From: Pegoplata infirma
Taxonomy: Eukaryota; Arthropoda; Insecta; Diptera; Anthomyiidae
Direction of reading: 5' to 3'
Length of the DNA stretch: 64,000 nucleotides
Assembly: GCA_963921195.1 (NCBI GenBank)
Contig: OY992540.1
Location: 44,787,890-44,851,889 of the forward strand
The notes under the pieces were generated by a model, which saw nothing but the letters and a program-made list of their open reading frames with translations, had not been told where the DNA came from and made no database searches. Position 1 is the stretch's first letter; each line of letters starts with the position of its first letter. The position numbers and the translations under genes were made by a program. Positions 1 to 11,568 of the stretch are shown here, piece by piece.

Positions 1-290
1 TGTAATTCTTAAAGATATTAACTAGAACTGTAGTTGTTACAAGATTAAAAAATTTAAAAACTTAAAATTCAAACAAAAATTTAATTCTTCGACAAAAATC
101 CGAGACAGAAAATGTTTGAGGACGTGAAAAATTTGATAAATTTTCTGTACGTTTTTCAACAGAAAAAGTCTCAGATTCTGAGACCTTTTTAATATAGAAT
201 AAGTCTTAGATTCTAAGATCTTTTTCCTATAGAACAAGTTTCAAATTCCGAGACATTTTTTCTATATGAAAAGCCTCAGATTTTACACAA
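1..290. repeat. degenerate AGAATCTGAGAC-type minisatellite
   Basis: AT-rich tract in which 'ctcagattctgagaccttttt' style phrases recur with 'tatagaacaagt' style spacers, giving a loose period of about 30-40 bases. The same minisatellite appears at 42.64-43.07, 45.04-45.30 and 53.32-54.31 kb in this window. No gene is seen. Confidence 0.6.
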
Positions 291-357
291 AAAAAAAAAA
301 TTAATCCTCAAACATTTTCTTTTACGGATATTTGTAGAATTATTCCCAAATTAAAAA

Positions 358-825
358 AAAAAACAAGTAAGAGTGTAAATTCGTCTGTGCCGAATCTTTT
401 TATGGGGTTCAAGGGGGACGTTGGGAGCGCCTTCCCATCCCGATAAATATAACAAGTATTTCATTTATTTAACAAAAATACAAAAAAACATGAAAAAAAG
501 TGTATTTTTTCAGAGGCTGGTTTAGTTTTTCAAGGGGGAACTTTTTCCCCCTGAGCCGACTTTGCCCATTTACGAACTTAACCTGCCGAGGACCATAATA
601 CATATTCATGCAAAATTGCAGGACGCTAGCTCTTTTATTTTGGACTGTATCGTGCCATCTACAGACAGACGGACGGACTGACGGACATTCACAGAATGTC
701 TTAGAATCGATCATGGATCAATAATACATATACTTTATGGGGTCCCCGACCAATATTTCGATGCGTTACAAACGGAATGACAAAGTGAGTATACCCCCAT
801 ACTGTGGTTGGAAGGTATAAAAATA
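358..825 (-). repeat. R2 dispersed repeat copy
   Basis: Read on the minus strand it starts with 'ataccttccaaccacagtat', continues through 'gtcattccgtttgtaacgc', 'accccataaagtata', a run of GTCCGTC/GTCTGT, and 'acgatacagtccaaa', and ends with 'gattcggcacagacgaattt'. It is non-coding. R2 shares the promoter-proximal part (catTCCGTTTGTAACRC, CCCATAAAGTATA, GTCCGTCCGTCTG) with R1 but has a different 3' part containing 'gggggaaaaagttccccctt'. The transposition mechanism is unknown to me. Confidence 0.75.
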
Positions 826-968
826 CAGGGGCGTTTAATATTTTTTTTGGGGGGGGTCGTGGTGATTGTGGGGTTGCAATTCCCTCTCGAATATGTGTTT
901 TAAAGTGCATTCTTATGATTTTTGCACTAAAGAAATGCAAGTTTATCATAATTTAAATTTTTTTTATT

Positions 969-1491
969 TTTCGCCCATAAAAGGGGGGCGGACCGAAAAA
1001 ACGACATTTTCTAATTCTCAGGGTCCAAATTCAGGACTTTGAACTTCTTTTAGCATAAAAATATGTCATTTGTTAAACAAAAAGACAAAAAATCATGTAA
1101 AAAATGATATTTTTCAGAGGTTGGTTTAGTTCTCTAAGGGGAACTTTTTTCCCCCTAATCCGATTTTGTCCATTTTCGAATTTAACCTGCCTTGGACCAT
1201 AAGACATATTCCTGCAAAACTTGAGGAGTCTAGCTCTCTTATTTTGGACTGTATCGTGTTAACTACAGACGGACGGACAGACGGACGGACGGACATCGCT
1301 ATAATGTCTTAGAATCGAACTAAATTAACCTCTGAAAAATATAATTTTTTTACATGATTTCTTGGGTTTTTGTTCAACAAATGCAACATTTTTATGCTAC
1401 AAGAGATTCAAAGTCCTGCATTTGGATTCTGAGAATTAGAAAATGTTGTTTTTTTCGGTCCGCCCCCCCCCCCCCTTTTATGGGCGTGAAA
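969..1491. repeat. R2-derived fold-back (inverted repeat)
   Basis: The segment 969-1131 (cgcccataaaaggggggcgg through the 'cctctgaaaaat' motif read inverted) is repeated in inverted orientation at about 1319-1491. The spacer of about 190 bases is the R2 middle, with 'ggactgtatcgtg' and the GACGGACGGAC run. The arms are similar but not identical, and the poly-C tract in the right arm is longer. It is best read as an R2 copy with a duplicated, inverted 3' part. Confidence 0.65.
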
Positions 1492-2767
1492 TAAATAATC
1501 AGAAGTTTTTAGTTTCAGCTAATTTTTCTATCAAATTGACAAATATATAATTTTAATCGTTGAAACGCATCTTCCGCAGCTAAGTGCAGAATTTAGTCAA
1601 CTTAACCACTCTTAATATATTGCCCATTTAAGGGTTAACATATATTCTTGACTGTATGCCAACTTTCAGCAAACAGTCATTAAGTCATACAATATTAATA
1701 ACCAGCAAAACATTTTTGAAAACCAACAAGTGTCTAACACAAAAGCCTTTCACTACTTGTTACCAAATTTCTTTTTTAGTTTTTTTTTTGTCCAACATGT
1801 GGTTCTTAAACTCAAATTTGACACATACGAGTGGTATGAAACAAAATTTCATATTTCCGTTCAACAAACAGGAAAGACAGCTAAAAGTGTATGTGAAAGT
1901 CTTATGTGTGTGTATATAACAATATTATCTTGTTTAAGTCCAGTTACCGGACTAAACAATTGTGTTGTTAACTTCCTCCTTTGCTATGGAGTGTCAAGAA
2001 AATTCAAACACAACAAAAACAGCAGTATGAGATTTCAAGCACGAACAACAACATCCGTTTTTGTTGTGCAATTTGATAAAGATACCAATTTATACAAAAA
2101 GTGACAACATACACTCATACTTTATATATTCTATCTCTTTCTGTGACTAGAGCAAAGGACAATAGAATTTAATATATATGAATCAAATGGTATTTTTATA
2201 AAAGAGTTGGAGTTTTCTTGTAGAAAACACACAATCGAACACACAAAATACACTCAAAATAAAAGCAATGTAAAAATTTCTTTACTAATTTTTAGAGTTG
2301 TGTAGTTCACAAACTATGGTTCATATGAACTATTGACTAAATTGAGCGGTTTAATTAGTTCGAGCATTTCAGCTCCATTAGGTCTTTTGGTTCATTCAGC
2401 TCAACTGACGATTGTTAATAAAATAATTTTGTTTCTTTTTTTTTTTTTTTTTGTTTATTTAGTTAGTTTTCTCTCCTCTTTTGATATATCGTATATTTTT
2501 AATGTAGTTTTTATTCAACATTTTAACATGATAAAGTTTTTAGGCTGGTGTCTAATATTAAAAAAAGTTTCAGGACGCCACCTCAGTTTGACTATATAAG
2601 CAACTATTAAAAAAAAAAGTAAACAGGCATTACTGTTTTCATTTTCTTAAAACCAAAAATTTTAGTAACTCGGATAATAATTCACTTCGTGGTGTATAAA
2701 AAAAATATTTACCAGCTGGGATTAGAACGTAACATAATTATTTTTCATCATTTTTTTTCATCAATAT
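1492..2767. other. unassigned AT-rich stretch
   Basis: No gene, terminal repeat or tandem structure was recognised. Short open frames exist (for example 1730-2104 on the plus strand), but their composition is that of A/T-rich DNA and they have no recognisable domain. The last 25 bases (tttttcatcaatattttta) are the simple repeat that also surrounds R1 copies downstream. Confidence 0.4.
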
Positions 2768-3628
2768 TTTTATACCCTCCACTCTAGTGATAGAGGGTAT
2801 ATATAAGTTTGTCATTCCGTTTGTAACACATCGAAATATGGGTCTAGGACCCCATAATGATCCTTGATCGATTTTAAGTCGATCTAGCTATGTCCGTCCG
2901 TCCGTCTGTCCGTCCGTCTGTCTCTCTGTCCGTTGAAAACACGTTAACTTTTGAAAGACTTTATGTAGGCTCCTGAAGTTTTACATATATGTTGGCCATT
3001 TACCGGGTCAGGTTGGTGTTGCAATCCAGGGAATCGGTCCAGTGGTTCAAAAGTTATGAGCAAAAGAGTAAATTTCGGCAAGGGTATTTTGCGAATTTAC
3101 GAGATTAAAACCACTCTAACTTTCGAAAGACAATTCTGAGGGTGCTGAAACGTGTTATATATCTTTCTCGGTACCCAAGTCTGTTTGGTTTTAAATTTCA
3201 GCTCAATCGGTCTAGTTGTTAAAAAGTTATAAGCAAACCCCTGAATTTAAGATTTGTTTCATCTTAAATGCCACGTGTTTAACAAGTTTTAAAAGCATTG
3301 GTGGTAACTTAACAATGCTTTTTAAACTTGTTTAGTTTTAAAGCAAAACTTTTTCAGTTATAAAAGCATTAGTAACTTAAAAATTACACTCGAAAAAATT
3401 TTTACAGTAAAAAAAACATTACACTCGAAAAAAATTTTACACTCAAAAAAAAATTAGTATTTTTTTTTTTTTTATGACAAAAAAAAGAGTTTTTTACTCA
3501 AAATTAAATATTTCTAATCAAAATTGTTAATTTTTTTCACGTTAAAAAATTTACTATCCTTTAAAATATGCATTGTGGAGGGTATTCAGAGATTCGTCAA
3601 AGTCGAATTTAACTTTTCTTCTTGTTTT
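2768..3628 (+). repeat. R1 dispersed repeat, full-length copy
   Basis: It begins with a hairpin-forming end, 'taccctccactctagtga' followed by 'tagagggtat', then 'gtcattccgtttgtaacac', a degenerate GTCCGTCCGTCTG run, 'gaaaacacgttaacttttg', and several 'aaaagttatgagcaaaag' phrases. It ends with 'tgtggagggtattcagag' and 'cgaatttaacttttcttctt'. There is no coding capacity. Other copies lie at 18.46, 32.29 and 41.55 kb, with fragments at 3.89, 5.73, 8.15 and 28.54 kb. Confidence 0.8.
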
Positions 3629-3885
3629 TCATTAATAATTTTTTCATTAATAATTTTTTCATCAACAATTTTTTTTATCATTTTTTTTTCATCAATATTT
3701 TTTTTCGTCAATATATATTTTCATCAATATTTTTTTCCATCAATATTTTTTTTTTTCATCAACATTTTTTTTGCATTAATATTTTTTTTTTCATCAATAT
3801 TTTTTTTTATCAATATTTTTTTTTTTCATCAATATTTTTTTCATCAATATTTTTTTTCATCAATATTTTTTATCAACATTTTTTT
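3629..3885 (+). repeat. (TTTTTTCATCAATA)n simple repeat between two R1 copies
   Basis: Tandem, imperfect units of 'tttttcatcaatat' with variable T-run lengths fill the gap between the 3' end of one R1 copy and the 5' end of the next. The same motif lies directly before the upstream R1 (2744-2767) and after the R1 3' end at 8387, so it behaves like a tail of R1 rather than an independent microsatellite. The frames that read as FFINIFF peptides are artefacts of this repeat. Confidence 0.8.
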
Positions 3886-4000
3886 ATACCCTCCACTCTA
3901 GTGATAAAGGGAATATATAAGTTTGTCATTACGTTTGTAACACCTCGAAATATTGGTCTTGGATCCCATAAAGTGAATATGAGCAATTGTCATTAACTTT
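3886..4000 (+). repeat. R1 dispersed repeat, 5' fragment
   Basis: Carries only the first ~115 bases of R1 ('taccctccactctagtgata', 'gtttgtaacacctcgaaata', 'cccataaagtg') and then diverges. Confidence 0.75.
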
Positions 4001-5726
4001 TAATATTTAAGAAAAAAAAAAATGCGATTTTTTTTTCGTGGCACATTGATAGGACTTTGTAGGTAAATAACATTATAAATAAGTAATTCAAATCCGTCCG
4101 CGTGCATTAATTTGAGCGATCGCACCCAAAACTATGGCGGTTTAAAGTTAAAATTTTTAAAAAAATTGTCAAAATTACATTTTTTATCCGAAGTCAACCA
4201 AACGTACCATTTTGTATTAAGCTTACCTAGAGCTAAAATACATATTCAAACATGCATAAAATCTGTGCCAAATATCGAGATATTTGCATTTAACCAATTT
4301 TTTTTCGGCACATTTTCCAATATTTTGGAAAACAAAATGTTTCCAGCGGTTTTATTTTTTTTAGAAAAATATTACCAAATGCATTAACAAAATCTCAACA
4401 AATTCTTAGTTAACACCATTATTCTATCTCTAATAGGTAAGAAACAGCAGTGGTTTAAAAGGAACATTTTTGAAAAAAAAAAAAAATAATAATTTTGAAT
4501 TTTTTTTTTTTTTAATAAGTATTAAATGTCTGATTTTACAGTGTTGTCCTTCACTGAATATTAAAACTATTCAAGGGATGATTAATAATGCTAATATTAA
4601 GGTTATTACGAAATATTTTAACGTTATTACTAATTTTATCAAGGTTATAAAAAATTTTAGCGATTTTTCGCGATTTTCGCGACTGCAAAAATCAATGGAC
4701 TAATTTTGAAATATTATTTGAATAAGACATGTCAAAATCTATCAAAATACATTTCTTTTCTACTTTATTTAAGTAATGTAAGATTTTATATAACCATTAA
4801 ATTTAAAGATATCAAAAATTTAAAACCACCGAAAAACCGCTTAAACGTTAAATTTTTTCTGGTGCGAATTAATTGAAGATAGAGAGTTAAAAAGACTACC
4901 AAACGCGCCTTTCACAGACCAATTTCTATAAGCGGCCTGGATGTGCCTTACAAAAAAGTGAAAACTGAAAAACACCGCGGAATTCGCTAATATTAGCTTT
5001 TGATCAATGTTGCTTTCCATGATTTATTATATTTGCACATACCATTGTTTCTACATGTTCAACTTTCAGCCATGCACATTTGGCTGTCAAATAATGCAAA
5101 ACTAAAATATCGAAATTTTGCAAAAAATTTAAAAAGTTCATAAAATTTTTGCAATTGAATATTTTTTGGGTGCGTTTGTAAATTAAGTGGGAAATGGTAA
5201 ATTATAAAGTTCACAAATCATTCGGAACCATTCGGAATAAAACTGGGAGTGTGCCTCGCAAAAAACAGACTTTTTAAAAAATTCACGTTTTTTCTTCCCA
5301 TCTTTGGAGAGCTGCAGCTTCGTAACCATTGCGAGCACATCACTCGAATCAGTCTCAGATTGTGCATATTTACAAGGGCTTTTACCATGTGTATTTGAAT
5401 TTTAAAATTACAGTTTGCACCAAAAGCTACAATCAAAAAACCTCGAAAAATTGAAAATTGAAAAAAATTGGTATCAAAGATTTTGGTCCATGTAACTTTT
5501 TTCTTATTGATGGCACATCCACTGAACCTACACCAATTAATTGCCCAAGTCTACTGATTAACCGGTATTAAATTTGGAGCAATAGCTTTAACGCACCCAA
5601 CAATATGGAACTTTGAACGAAAAATTTCATGAGAGTATCAAGCGATTTTTTTACATTTTCCAACTTTGCACGTTCCTTACCATGAGGTAATGAAACTATT
5701 TGCGCGGTGCCTTTGCAGAATTACTC
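4001..5726. other. unassigned AT-rich stretch
   Basis: No gene recognised. 'cgcacccaaaa' near 4125 and its inverse 'tttttgggtgcg' near 5160 hint at an old inverted-repeat element, but the arms between them do not align convincingly by eye. No protein domain is visible in any frame. Confidence 0.35.
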
Positions 5727-6255
5727 ATTCATGATCCTTGATCGATTTTAAGACGATCTGGGGATGTCCGTCCGTCTGTCTGTCTGTTGAAAATACGCTA
5801 ACTTTTGAAAGAATTTACGGAGACTCCTAAAGTTTGGTAAATATGTTGGGCATTTACCTGGTTAGGTTAGTATTCAAAAGTTATGAGCAAAAGACTGAAG
5901 AGTTTTTCGTGAATTTACGAGATAAAAAACACGCTAACTTTCGAAAGGCAGTTCTAAGGATGCTGAAGCTTGGCACATATGTAGAGCCGCAGAACAAAAC
6001 GTACTTTTTCGCATTTTTAAATTGTTTGTCAAATTAAGGTCCGCTTTAAAAATGGAATTAACTCGAATTAGTAAGAAGTTTTATACTTAATAATGGTTGA
6101 TTAATAAAAAATTCCTTACTTTTCCTAGGTTCGTGCTCTTTTCTTAAGATACGAAATTAATAATGCTTATTAACCCAACAACTTTGAATTTGCGAAAAAG
6201 TACGTTTTGTTCTGCTGCTCGTCATATATATTTGTCGTTCCTCTGGCCTGGTTTG
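5727..6255 (+). repeat. R1 dispersed repeat, 5'-truncated copy (first part)
   Basis: Starts inside R1 at 'gatccttgatcgattttaag', followed by 'gtccgtccgtctgtctg', 'gttgaaaatacgctaactt' and 'gcaaaagactgaagag'. It contains a local inverted duplication of 'cagaacaaaacgtactttttcg' around 5990 and 6195. R1 sequence stops near 'gtcgttcctctggcctggt' (about 6250) and its 3' end resumes near 8148, so later insertions separate the two parts. Confidence 0.65.
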
Positions 6256-6399
6256 TACACTCAAAAAATTATGTAGGTAAATTCCAGTGAATATTCACTT
6301 AAAACAAATGAAATTTTATTTAAAAACCATTCCACTGTTTTTTTTTTATTTAAAATAAAAACACATTTCAGTAAATTTTAAATGTTAATTTAATGACTA

Positions 6400-7946
6400 C
6401 CCGTGTAAAAAAAATGATATGGTACCAGATCCAAATATATGTGATGCCATATCTAATTATATCTGATAGTTTATATCTAAACAGATATGTTAGATCCGAA
6501 AAATGGGGACAAATCTCGGATCAAATTATATCTAATTGTATCAGAACTGATATAAGTTTATATCTCTTGATTTTGGATTTTTAGGAAATTTTTTTTTTAT
6601 TTAACCCCTAAATTTGTTTTAAATGTTACTTAATAAAATTTAAAAAACAGTTTTTTAATTAACTTTTATTGATTTAAAAAAATTAAAACAAAATAAGCAA
6701 ATGTCAACATTAAAAAATTAATGTAAATATGTAGGTATAATTATTTTTTTACATAAAAAATACAAAATTCATGAAGTATAACCTAATTATAAAAATAACA
6801 AAACATTTAACAATAAAACAGTTGACGCGAAGAGGGGCAAATAGATCATATTGCACAATTGCTTTTTTAGCACAGCTTTACAATCCTCTGTAAAATTTTA
6901 TTAAAAATTCGCCCTTTTTCGCGTGAACTGTTTAATTAAAAAAAGAAAAAATATTGCTGATTTTAGATGCATTTTTATTTACTTTGATATAAATAATAAC
7001 CGAGGGTAATTAGAACAAATTGCGAAAGAAAATCATTAATATTAAAAGAGAATTTCATACTTATGCCTAGAATATATTTTATGTTTCCAATATTCCACAC
7101 ACATATAACGTCATATTGTGTTCAAATGTTTTCATACAGTTACTCTTTTGCATCTAAAATCCGCGATATTTTATAAGGTGATGTTAAAAAAACGTAATAA
7201 AGAATTGAAGTTAAAAAATCAGAATAATATTCATGCCATGACACTAAATTTAACATCATCCGTCTAAAATTTTGGGCAGCAATAAAAATTTTAACTTCCA
7301 ATCAATCATGATTGTAACGTTTATTGGAAACAAAACAGTTATTGATCTTCTCTCCGCGTCTTTTCCAAATTTCAGCTGGTAAAATCTCAGGACATTATCT
7401 TTCACGTTCCTGTGAAACTGCAACCACATCCACACAATAAATTATGCATTTAATAGAAGTTTTGAGATTTAATAAAAGTTTTGAGCAAAAAACGAACGAT
7501 AAAATATAATTCATATAAACAAAATATTCTATTATTTGTTTGAAAGAAATTTCAAATTTAAATTTTTTTATTTTTCTTTTCTGTTTTGATTTTTTTTTTG
7601 TTTTAAAATTGAAAATAGCAAAGACAAATATAAAAAACGAAAAATTTCGATAATTGCAAAAATTAACATGATATCGAATTAGGGGTTTTCAATTTAACTT
7701 AAAAATTTTTATTTATTGATTTTTATATTTTGTTTTAAAAATTCCAGATATAACATCAGATCTGATCACATCTTAATACAGATGCCAGATATTGTAGAAG
7801 ATATAACCACATATGTTACGAGATATCGTTACATATAGGTTCAGATATAATATATCTCGTTATATATAATTTGATATGGTGTCACATAAGACAAGATATA
7901 ATCATATATAATTAGATCTTATTATATCTAATAATTTTTATATGGG
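6400..7946. mobile_element. TA-flanked non-autonomous DNA element with CCCRTRTAAAAA termini
   Basis: The left end 'cccgtgtaaaaa' (6400) and the right end, read inverted, 'cccatataaaaa' (ending 7946) form a short terminal inverted repeat. Each side is flanked by TA (6398-6399 and 7947-7948), as expected for a TA target duplication. Both ends carry subterminal arrays of agat/atatct words ('gatataattagat', 'tatctaattatatctgata'). The 1,547-bp interior has no ORF with a recognisable transposase. A 413-bp relative with the same ends lies at 60,322-60,734. The superfamily is undetermined; a TA duplication is typical of Tc1/mariner but not exclusive to it. Confidence 0.6.
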
Positions 7947-7948
7947 TA

Positions 7949-8147
7949 ACCAAAACATTAAAAAAACTACTGAATATTCACTTATTTTGTATTGAAAAAC
8001 AGTAAAACTATAGAAGAAATTTTTTACTGCCGAAAATGAATGTAACAGAAAATTCGTTGTTAAGACAGTAAATTATATTTTTTAAACTACAGAAAAAGTA
8101 AAAAAATTAAATCCTTTATAAAATAAGTGATTTTTTTACACTAAACA
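7949..8147. other. AT-rich remnant, possibly right half of a split insertion
   Basis: Shares the word 'gaatattcactt' with 6290-6310 on the other side of the TA-flanked element. The left piece begins at 6258 with 'cactcaaaaaatt' after TA, like the element at 35,971. The right end cannot be fixed by eye. Confidence 0.3.
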
Positions 8148-8386
8148 AAATACATTCGAAAAAAATTTTACATTCAAAAAAATTTTACACTCAAAAAAAA
8201 TTTAGTATTTTTTTTTTTGACGAAAAAAATAACTAAAAAAAAGTTTTTTTTACAAAAAATAAAAAATTTTTACACAAAATAAAACTGTATTTTTTTTACG
8301 TTAGAAAATTTACTATCACTTAAAAAGGGCATTGTGGTGAGTATTCATATTTTCGGCCAAGTCAAATTTAACTTTTCTACTTGTTT
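8148..8386 (+). repeat. R1 dispersed repeat, 3' end
   Basis: Contains the R1 terminal series 'cattcgaaaaaaatttt', 'tttagtatttt', 'tttactatcacttaaaaa', 'ggcattgtggtgagtattc' and 'aatttaacttttctacttgt'. It is the continuation of the copy that starts at 5727. Confidence 0.7.
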
Positions 8387-8625
8387 ATCAATAGTTTTTT
8401 TCATCAATATTTTTCATCAATATTTTTTCATCAATTTTTTTTTCATCAATATTTTTTTAAAAATATTTGTCGTTATCTTTTTTTTTCACTACAAACTTTT
8501 TATTAAGATCTTTATGTTTCATAAAATTTTTTGTTTTCATTAAAAAAAAAATCTTTTTTTTTCATCAAAAAAAAAATTTTTTTTTTTTCATCAAAAACTT
8601 TTTTTCTTCAACATTTTTTTCATCA
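8387..8625 (+). repeat. TTTTTCATCAA simple repeat after R1
   Basis: Imperfect 'tttttcatcaatattttt' units, degenerating into 'tttttcatcaaaaa', directly after the R1 3' end. This is the same arrangement as at 3629. Confidence 0.7.
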
Positions 8626-8756
8626 TATGGTCGATAAGACATATTGATGCTTTCCTTGTTAGCCTGTGTTGTTAATTATTTCTTTCAGATTGTTCATTGG
8701 ACAACAAAACTTATTATATCTCAGAAAACCAAACTAAATAGTATAAGCAAGTGTGA

Positions 8757-8902
8757 TTTTTTTTTTTTTTTTTATATACACTTTATTTTGGTTATTATTG
8801 ATTCGCCTTTCTTAGGCCTAACAATAAGTATTTAAATCTTAAAACTCTAACTTAAAATAATAGACACTCCAAAGGAGCCATTTTGTTATATGGGCCTCAT
8901 AT
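8757..8902 (-). terminator. 3' UTR, polyadenylation signal and poly(A) tail of the jockey-like LINE
   Basis: Downstream of the ORF2 stop, the minus strand reads about 130 bases of UTR, then 'aataaagtgtatat' and a run of about 17 A (T run 8757-8773 on the plus strand). The AATAAA close to the tail is consistent with retrotransposition of a polyadenylated transcript. Confidence 0.75.
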
Positions 8903-10384
8903 TTACAAGGGCGGCAAGTCTGCACGACGCAGTCTTGAATGTCCCTGGGTTCGTGTCAAAACTCTAGCCAAGGGGTTTGGGTGATTTTCCAGTTTATCAG
9001 CATATCTTGTCCTTATTGTGATAAACTCATCCTTAACAAATGGTATGTTAAGATCTCTGTGTATATTCTCGTTGCGAATAAACCACGGCGCGCCGGTCAT
9101 AGTTCTGAGAATTTTTGATTGTGCCCTCTGTATAAGTTCTATATTGGATGCGCTTGCAGTACCATATAGTTGGATACCGTAGGTCCAAATTGGTTTTAAT
9201 ATACAGTTATACAGGGTGACTTTTGAGTCAAGGCTAAGTTTGGAATATTTGTTAATTAACCAGTGTAAATTGCTGGATTTCAGCTTCATTTGAAGCCTCT
9301 TGGCTTCTGTGTGCTTTCGCCATGTTAATCGCCTGTCCAAATGAATGCCAAGGTATGTAACATTCTCAGATTGTGGGATATGTTCTCCATTTAGGGAGAC
9401 AGGAGGACAAGTTCCTGTTCTTAGTGTAAAAGTAACGTGCTTGCTTTTCAAAGCATTGACTTTTATTCGCCAATTTTTAAACCACGTCTCCACAATTCTA
9501 AGATGGTTATTAAGTTCAATTGATGCAACGGATGGATTCGTGTGTGTACTAATAATTGCTGTATCGTCTGCAAAAGTTGACGTTAGCAGACGGTCGTTAG
9601 TTGGTAAATCTGATGTAAAAATCAAATATAAAATTGGACCAAGTACACTTCCCTGCGGAACTCCAGCTTTCATTTCAAAATCTCCAGATGTCGTATCCTT
9701 ATATTTTACCCTGAATTTTCGGTTAAGAAGATAGGATTCAAGTAGTTTATGAGTACAGGTGGGTAAAAGACCTTTTACCTTAATTAATAGACCCTCGTGC
9801 CAAACTTTGTCGAAAGCCTGCGCGACGTCAAGAAAAATCGCTGAACAATATTTCTTTTCTTCGTAGGCCTTTCTTATCTCGCTTGTAATGCGGTTTACTT
9901 GTTCTATTGTTCCATGCTTTTCGCGGAAACCAAACTGGTGAGCAGGAATAACGTTACAGTTTTCCAGGGAAGGCATAATTTTTTTAAGAAAAACTTTCTC
10001 AAATAATTTCGACAGACACGGAAGCAAGCTAATAGGTCTATATGATGAAGGTAAAGTTAAATCTTTTCCTGGCTTGGATATCATTTTAATTTCAGAAATT
10101 TTCCACATATCTGGAAAATATCCTCGAAGCAAGATCGCATTAAACAGTTTTGTGAGGGTTATAACTGCTATGAATGGTAGGTTTTTTATCATTCTCGGCG
10201 TGACGAGGTCACATCCAGGAGCTTTTTTAGGATTTAAATTGTCCTTTATTATAGTCTCAACCTCGTAAGGGTTGATTATAAAATTAGTCATATCAGCTCT
10301 GTTAGGCGGTTCAGGGAGCGTAAAGTCATGATCCGGTGGATTTGGTTCAAAGACTGAACATAAATGTTCGGCGAAGGTGCACAC
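8903..10384 (-). pseudogene. jockey-like ORF2, reverse transcriptase part
   Basis: Encodes the reverse-transcriptase domain and C-terminus of ORF2 (493 residues in this frame). Motifs in order: NPKKAPGCD (about 51-59), SYRPISLLPCLSKLFEK (114-130), palm motif A LDVAQAFDKVWH (185-196), motif B AGVPQGSVLGP (240-250), catalytic FADD (271-274) and YLGIHLDRRLTW. In the family this enzyme copies the element's own RNA at a nicked target. The reading frame is continuous with the upstream endonuclease part except for a TG duplication at about 10,381-10,384 that shifts the frame. The Met at the start of this frame is therefore fortuitous. All catalytic residues are retained, so the break looks recent. 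It is classed as a pseudogene because of the frameshift. Confidence 0.85.
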
Positions 10385-11568
10385 GCTTTGTCTTCATCAC
10401 TCCGTGCCCAATTTCCACTTTTATTTCTAAGTGCTGGCTCGCCCTCTACCGGTGTTTTCATATTTTTTGCAGCCTTCCACAACGAATAATTGGTGGAGCT
10501 TGAATTTTTCAGTCCCTCTATATAAGACATATTTCTACGATCCTCTTCTAAATGAAGGGCTTCTCTCAGTTTTCTTGTAGCCTCTGACAGCCTCTGCTTT
10601 GCAGCAGGTGATCTACAATTTTGCCATGCTCTTCTCAGTTTTCTTTTTTGTGTTATAAGTTTTTCAATCTCAGAATTTGATAGATATAATTCACGGTTTG
10701 AAGTTATTTCACTCTGAAGAGTCGAGTGTTCAGCTGCTGACCTCATAATGAACGTTAAGTCCTGTACGCATTCTTCAATATCCCCCTCACACTCCAATGT
10801 TGGATCAGTGTGGATGTGACTACTTATATATTTCTTATATTTTAACCAATTGGTTCTATAAGACGTTAATACACAGGGTTTTTTTAGCTCCTTAGGATCA
10901 TCATAATAATTTACTATGACAGGAGAATGGTCGGAAGAGAGGCCAAATGATGTTTCAACTGATACTTTATTTCTATCAATATTCTTGGAGACTCCAAAAT
11001 CTATGAGATCTGGGATTTTCCTAGGATCAGAAGGCCAATAGGTTGGTTTACCAGGTGATATAATATCGAACCTGTTTTTTCGATCAACTAGCAAGTAGTA
11101 AAGCTGTCTTCCCCTGGGGTTTATAAGACGTGATCCCCAATAGGTGTGCTTAGCATTATAATCCCCGCAAGCCAGGAAACGATTTCCAAGTGTTTTAAAG
11201 AACTCGTCGAATTGGTTTTGTGTAACCGAAAAACGTGGTGGGCAGTATATTGCTGATAGAGTAAGGCCACCATGTCCACAATAAATGTGAATTGATGTAG
11301 CCTGAAGGTAGTTCCTGGAAAAGTCTTCTAAAGCATGATGTTTAATTCTATTTCTAATAAGAATACCAGAGCCACCATGTGCCTTACCGTCAGGGTGATT
11401 TGTTTTATGGAATGTATATCCGGGAATGTTAAAACAATATCTATTTGTCAGATGTGTTTCTGAAAGTAGCAACACATCTATATTTTCACGCGATAGAAAA
11501 CTAGATATCTCAGCCTTATGCTGGGTTACGCCGTTAGCATTCCAAAAACATATTTTCAAGAAACTCAT
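10385..11568 (-). pseudogene. jockey-like ORF2, apurinic-type endonuclease part
   Basis: N-terminal part of ORF2 with an endonuclease of the exonuclease/endonuclease/phosphatase fold, which nicks target DNA in this family. Visible motifs: FWNANGV (8-14), SETHLTNR (36-43), GDYNAKH (135-141), PRKIPDLIDF near 182-191 and the catalytic SSDHSPV (211-217). A basic linker (KLRRAWQNCRSP...) precedes the reverse transcriptase. The start codon at 11,568 overlaps the ORF1 stop as ATGA, which suggests coupled termination-reinitiation as proposed for other LINEs. After SDEDKA the frame runs into non-homologous residues and stops near 10,288, because of the 2-bp insertion at about 10,381. Without that duplication ORF2 would be about 887 residues, the usual jockey length. 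Confidence 0.85.

Noticed and set aside
1656..2104. Overlapping 87- and 124-aa ORFs
   Set aside because: Low-complexity composition and no motif. They lie in DNA with no other sign of a gene.
3524..3996. Phe/Ile/Asn-rich membrane-like ORFs
   Set aside because: Translation of the TTTTTTCATCAATA simple repeat. No start context or homology expected.
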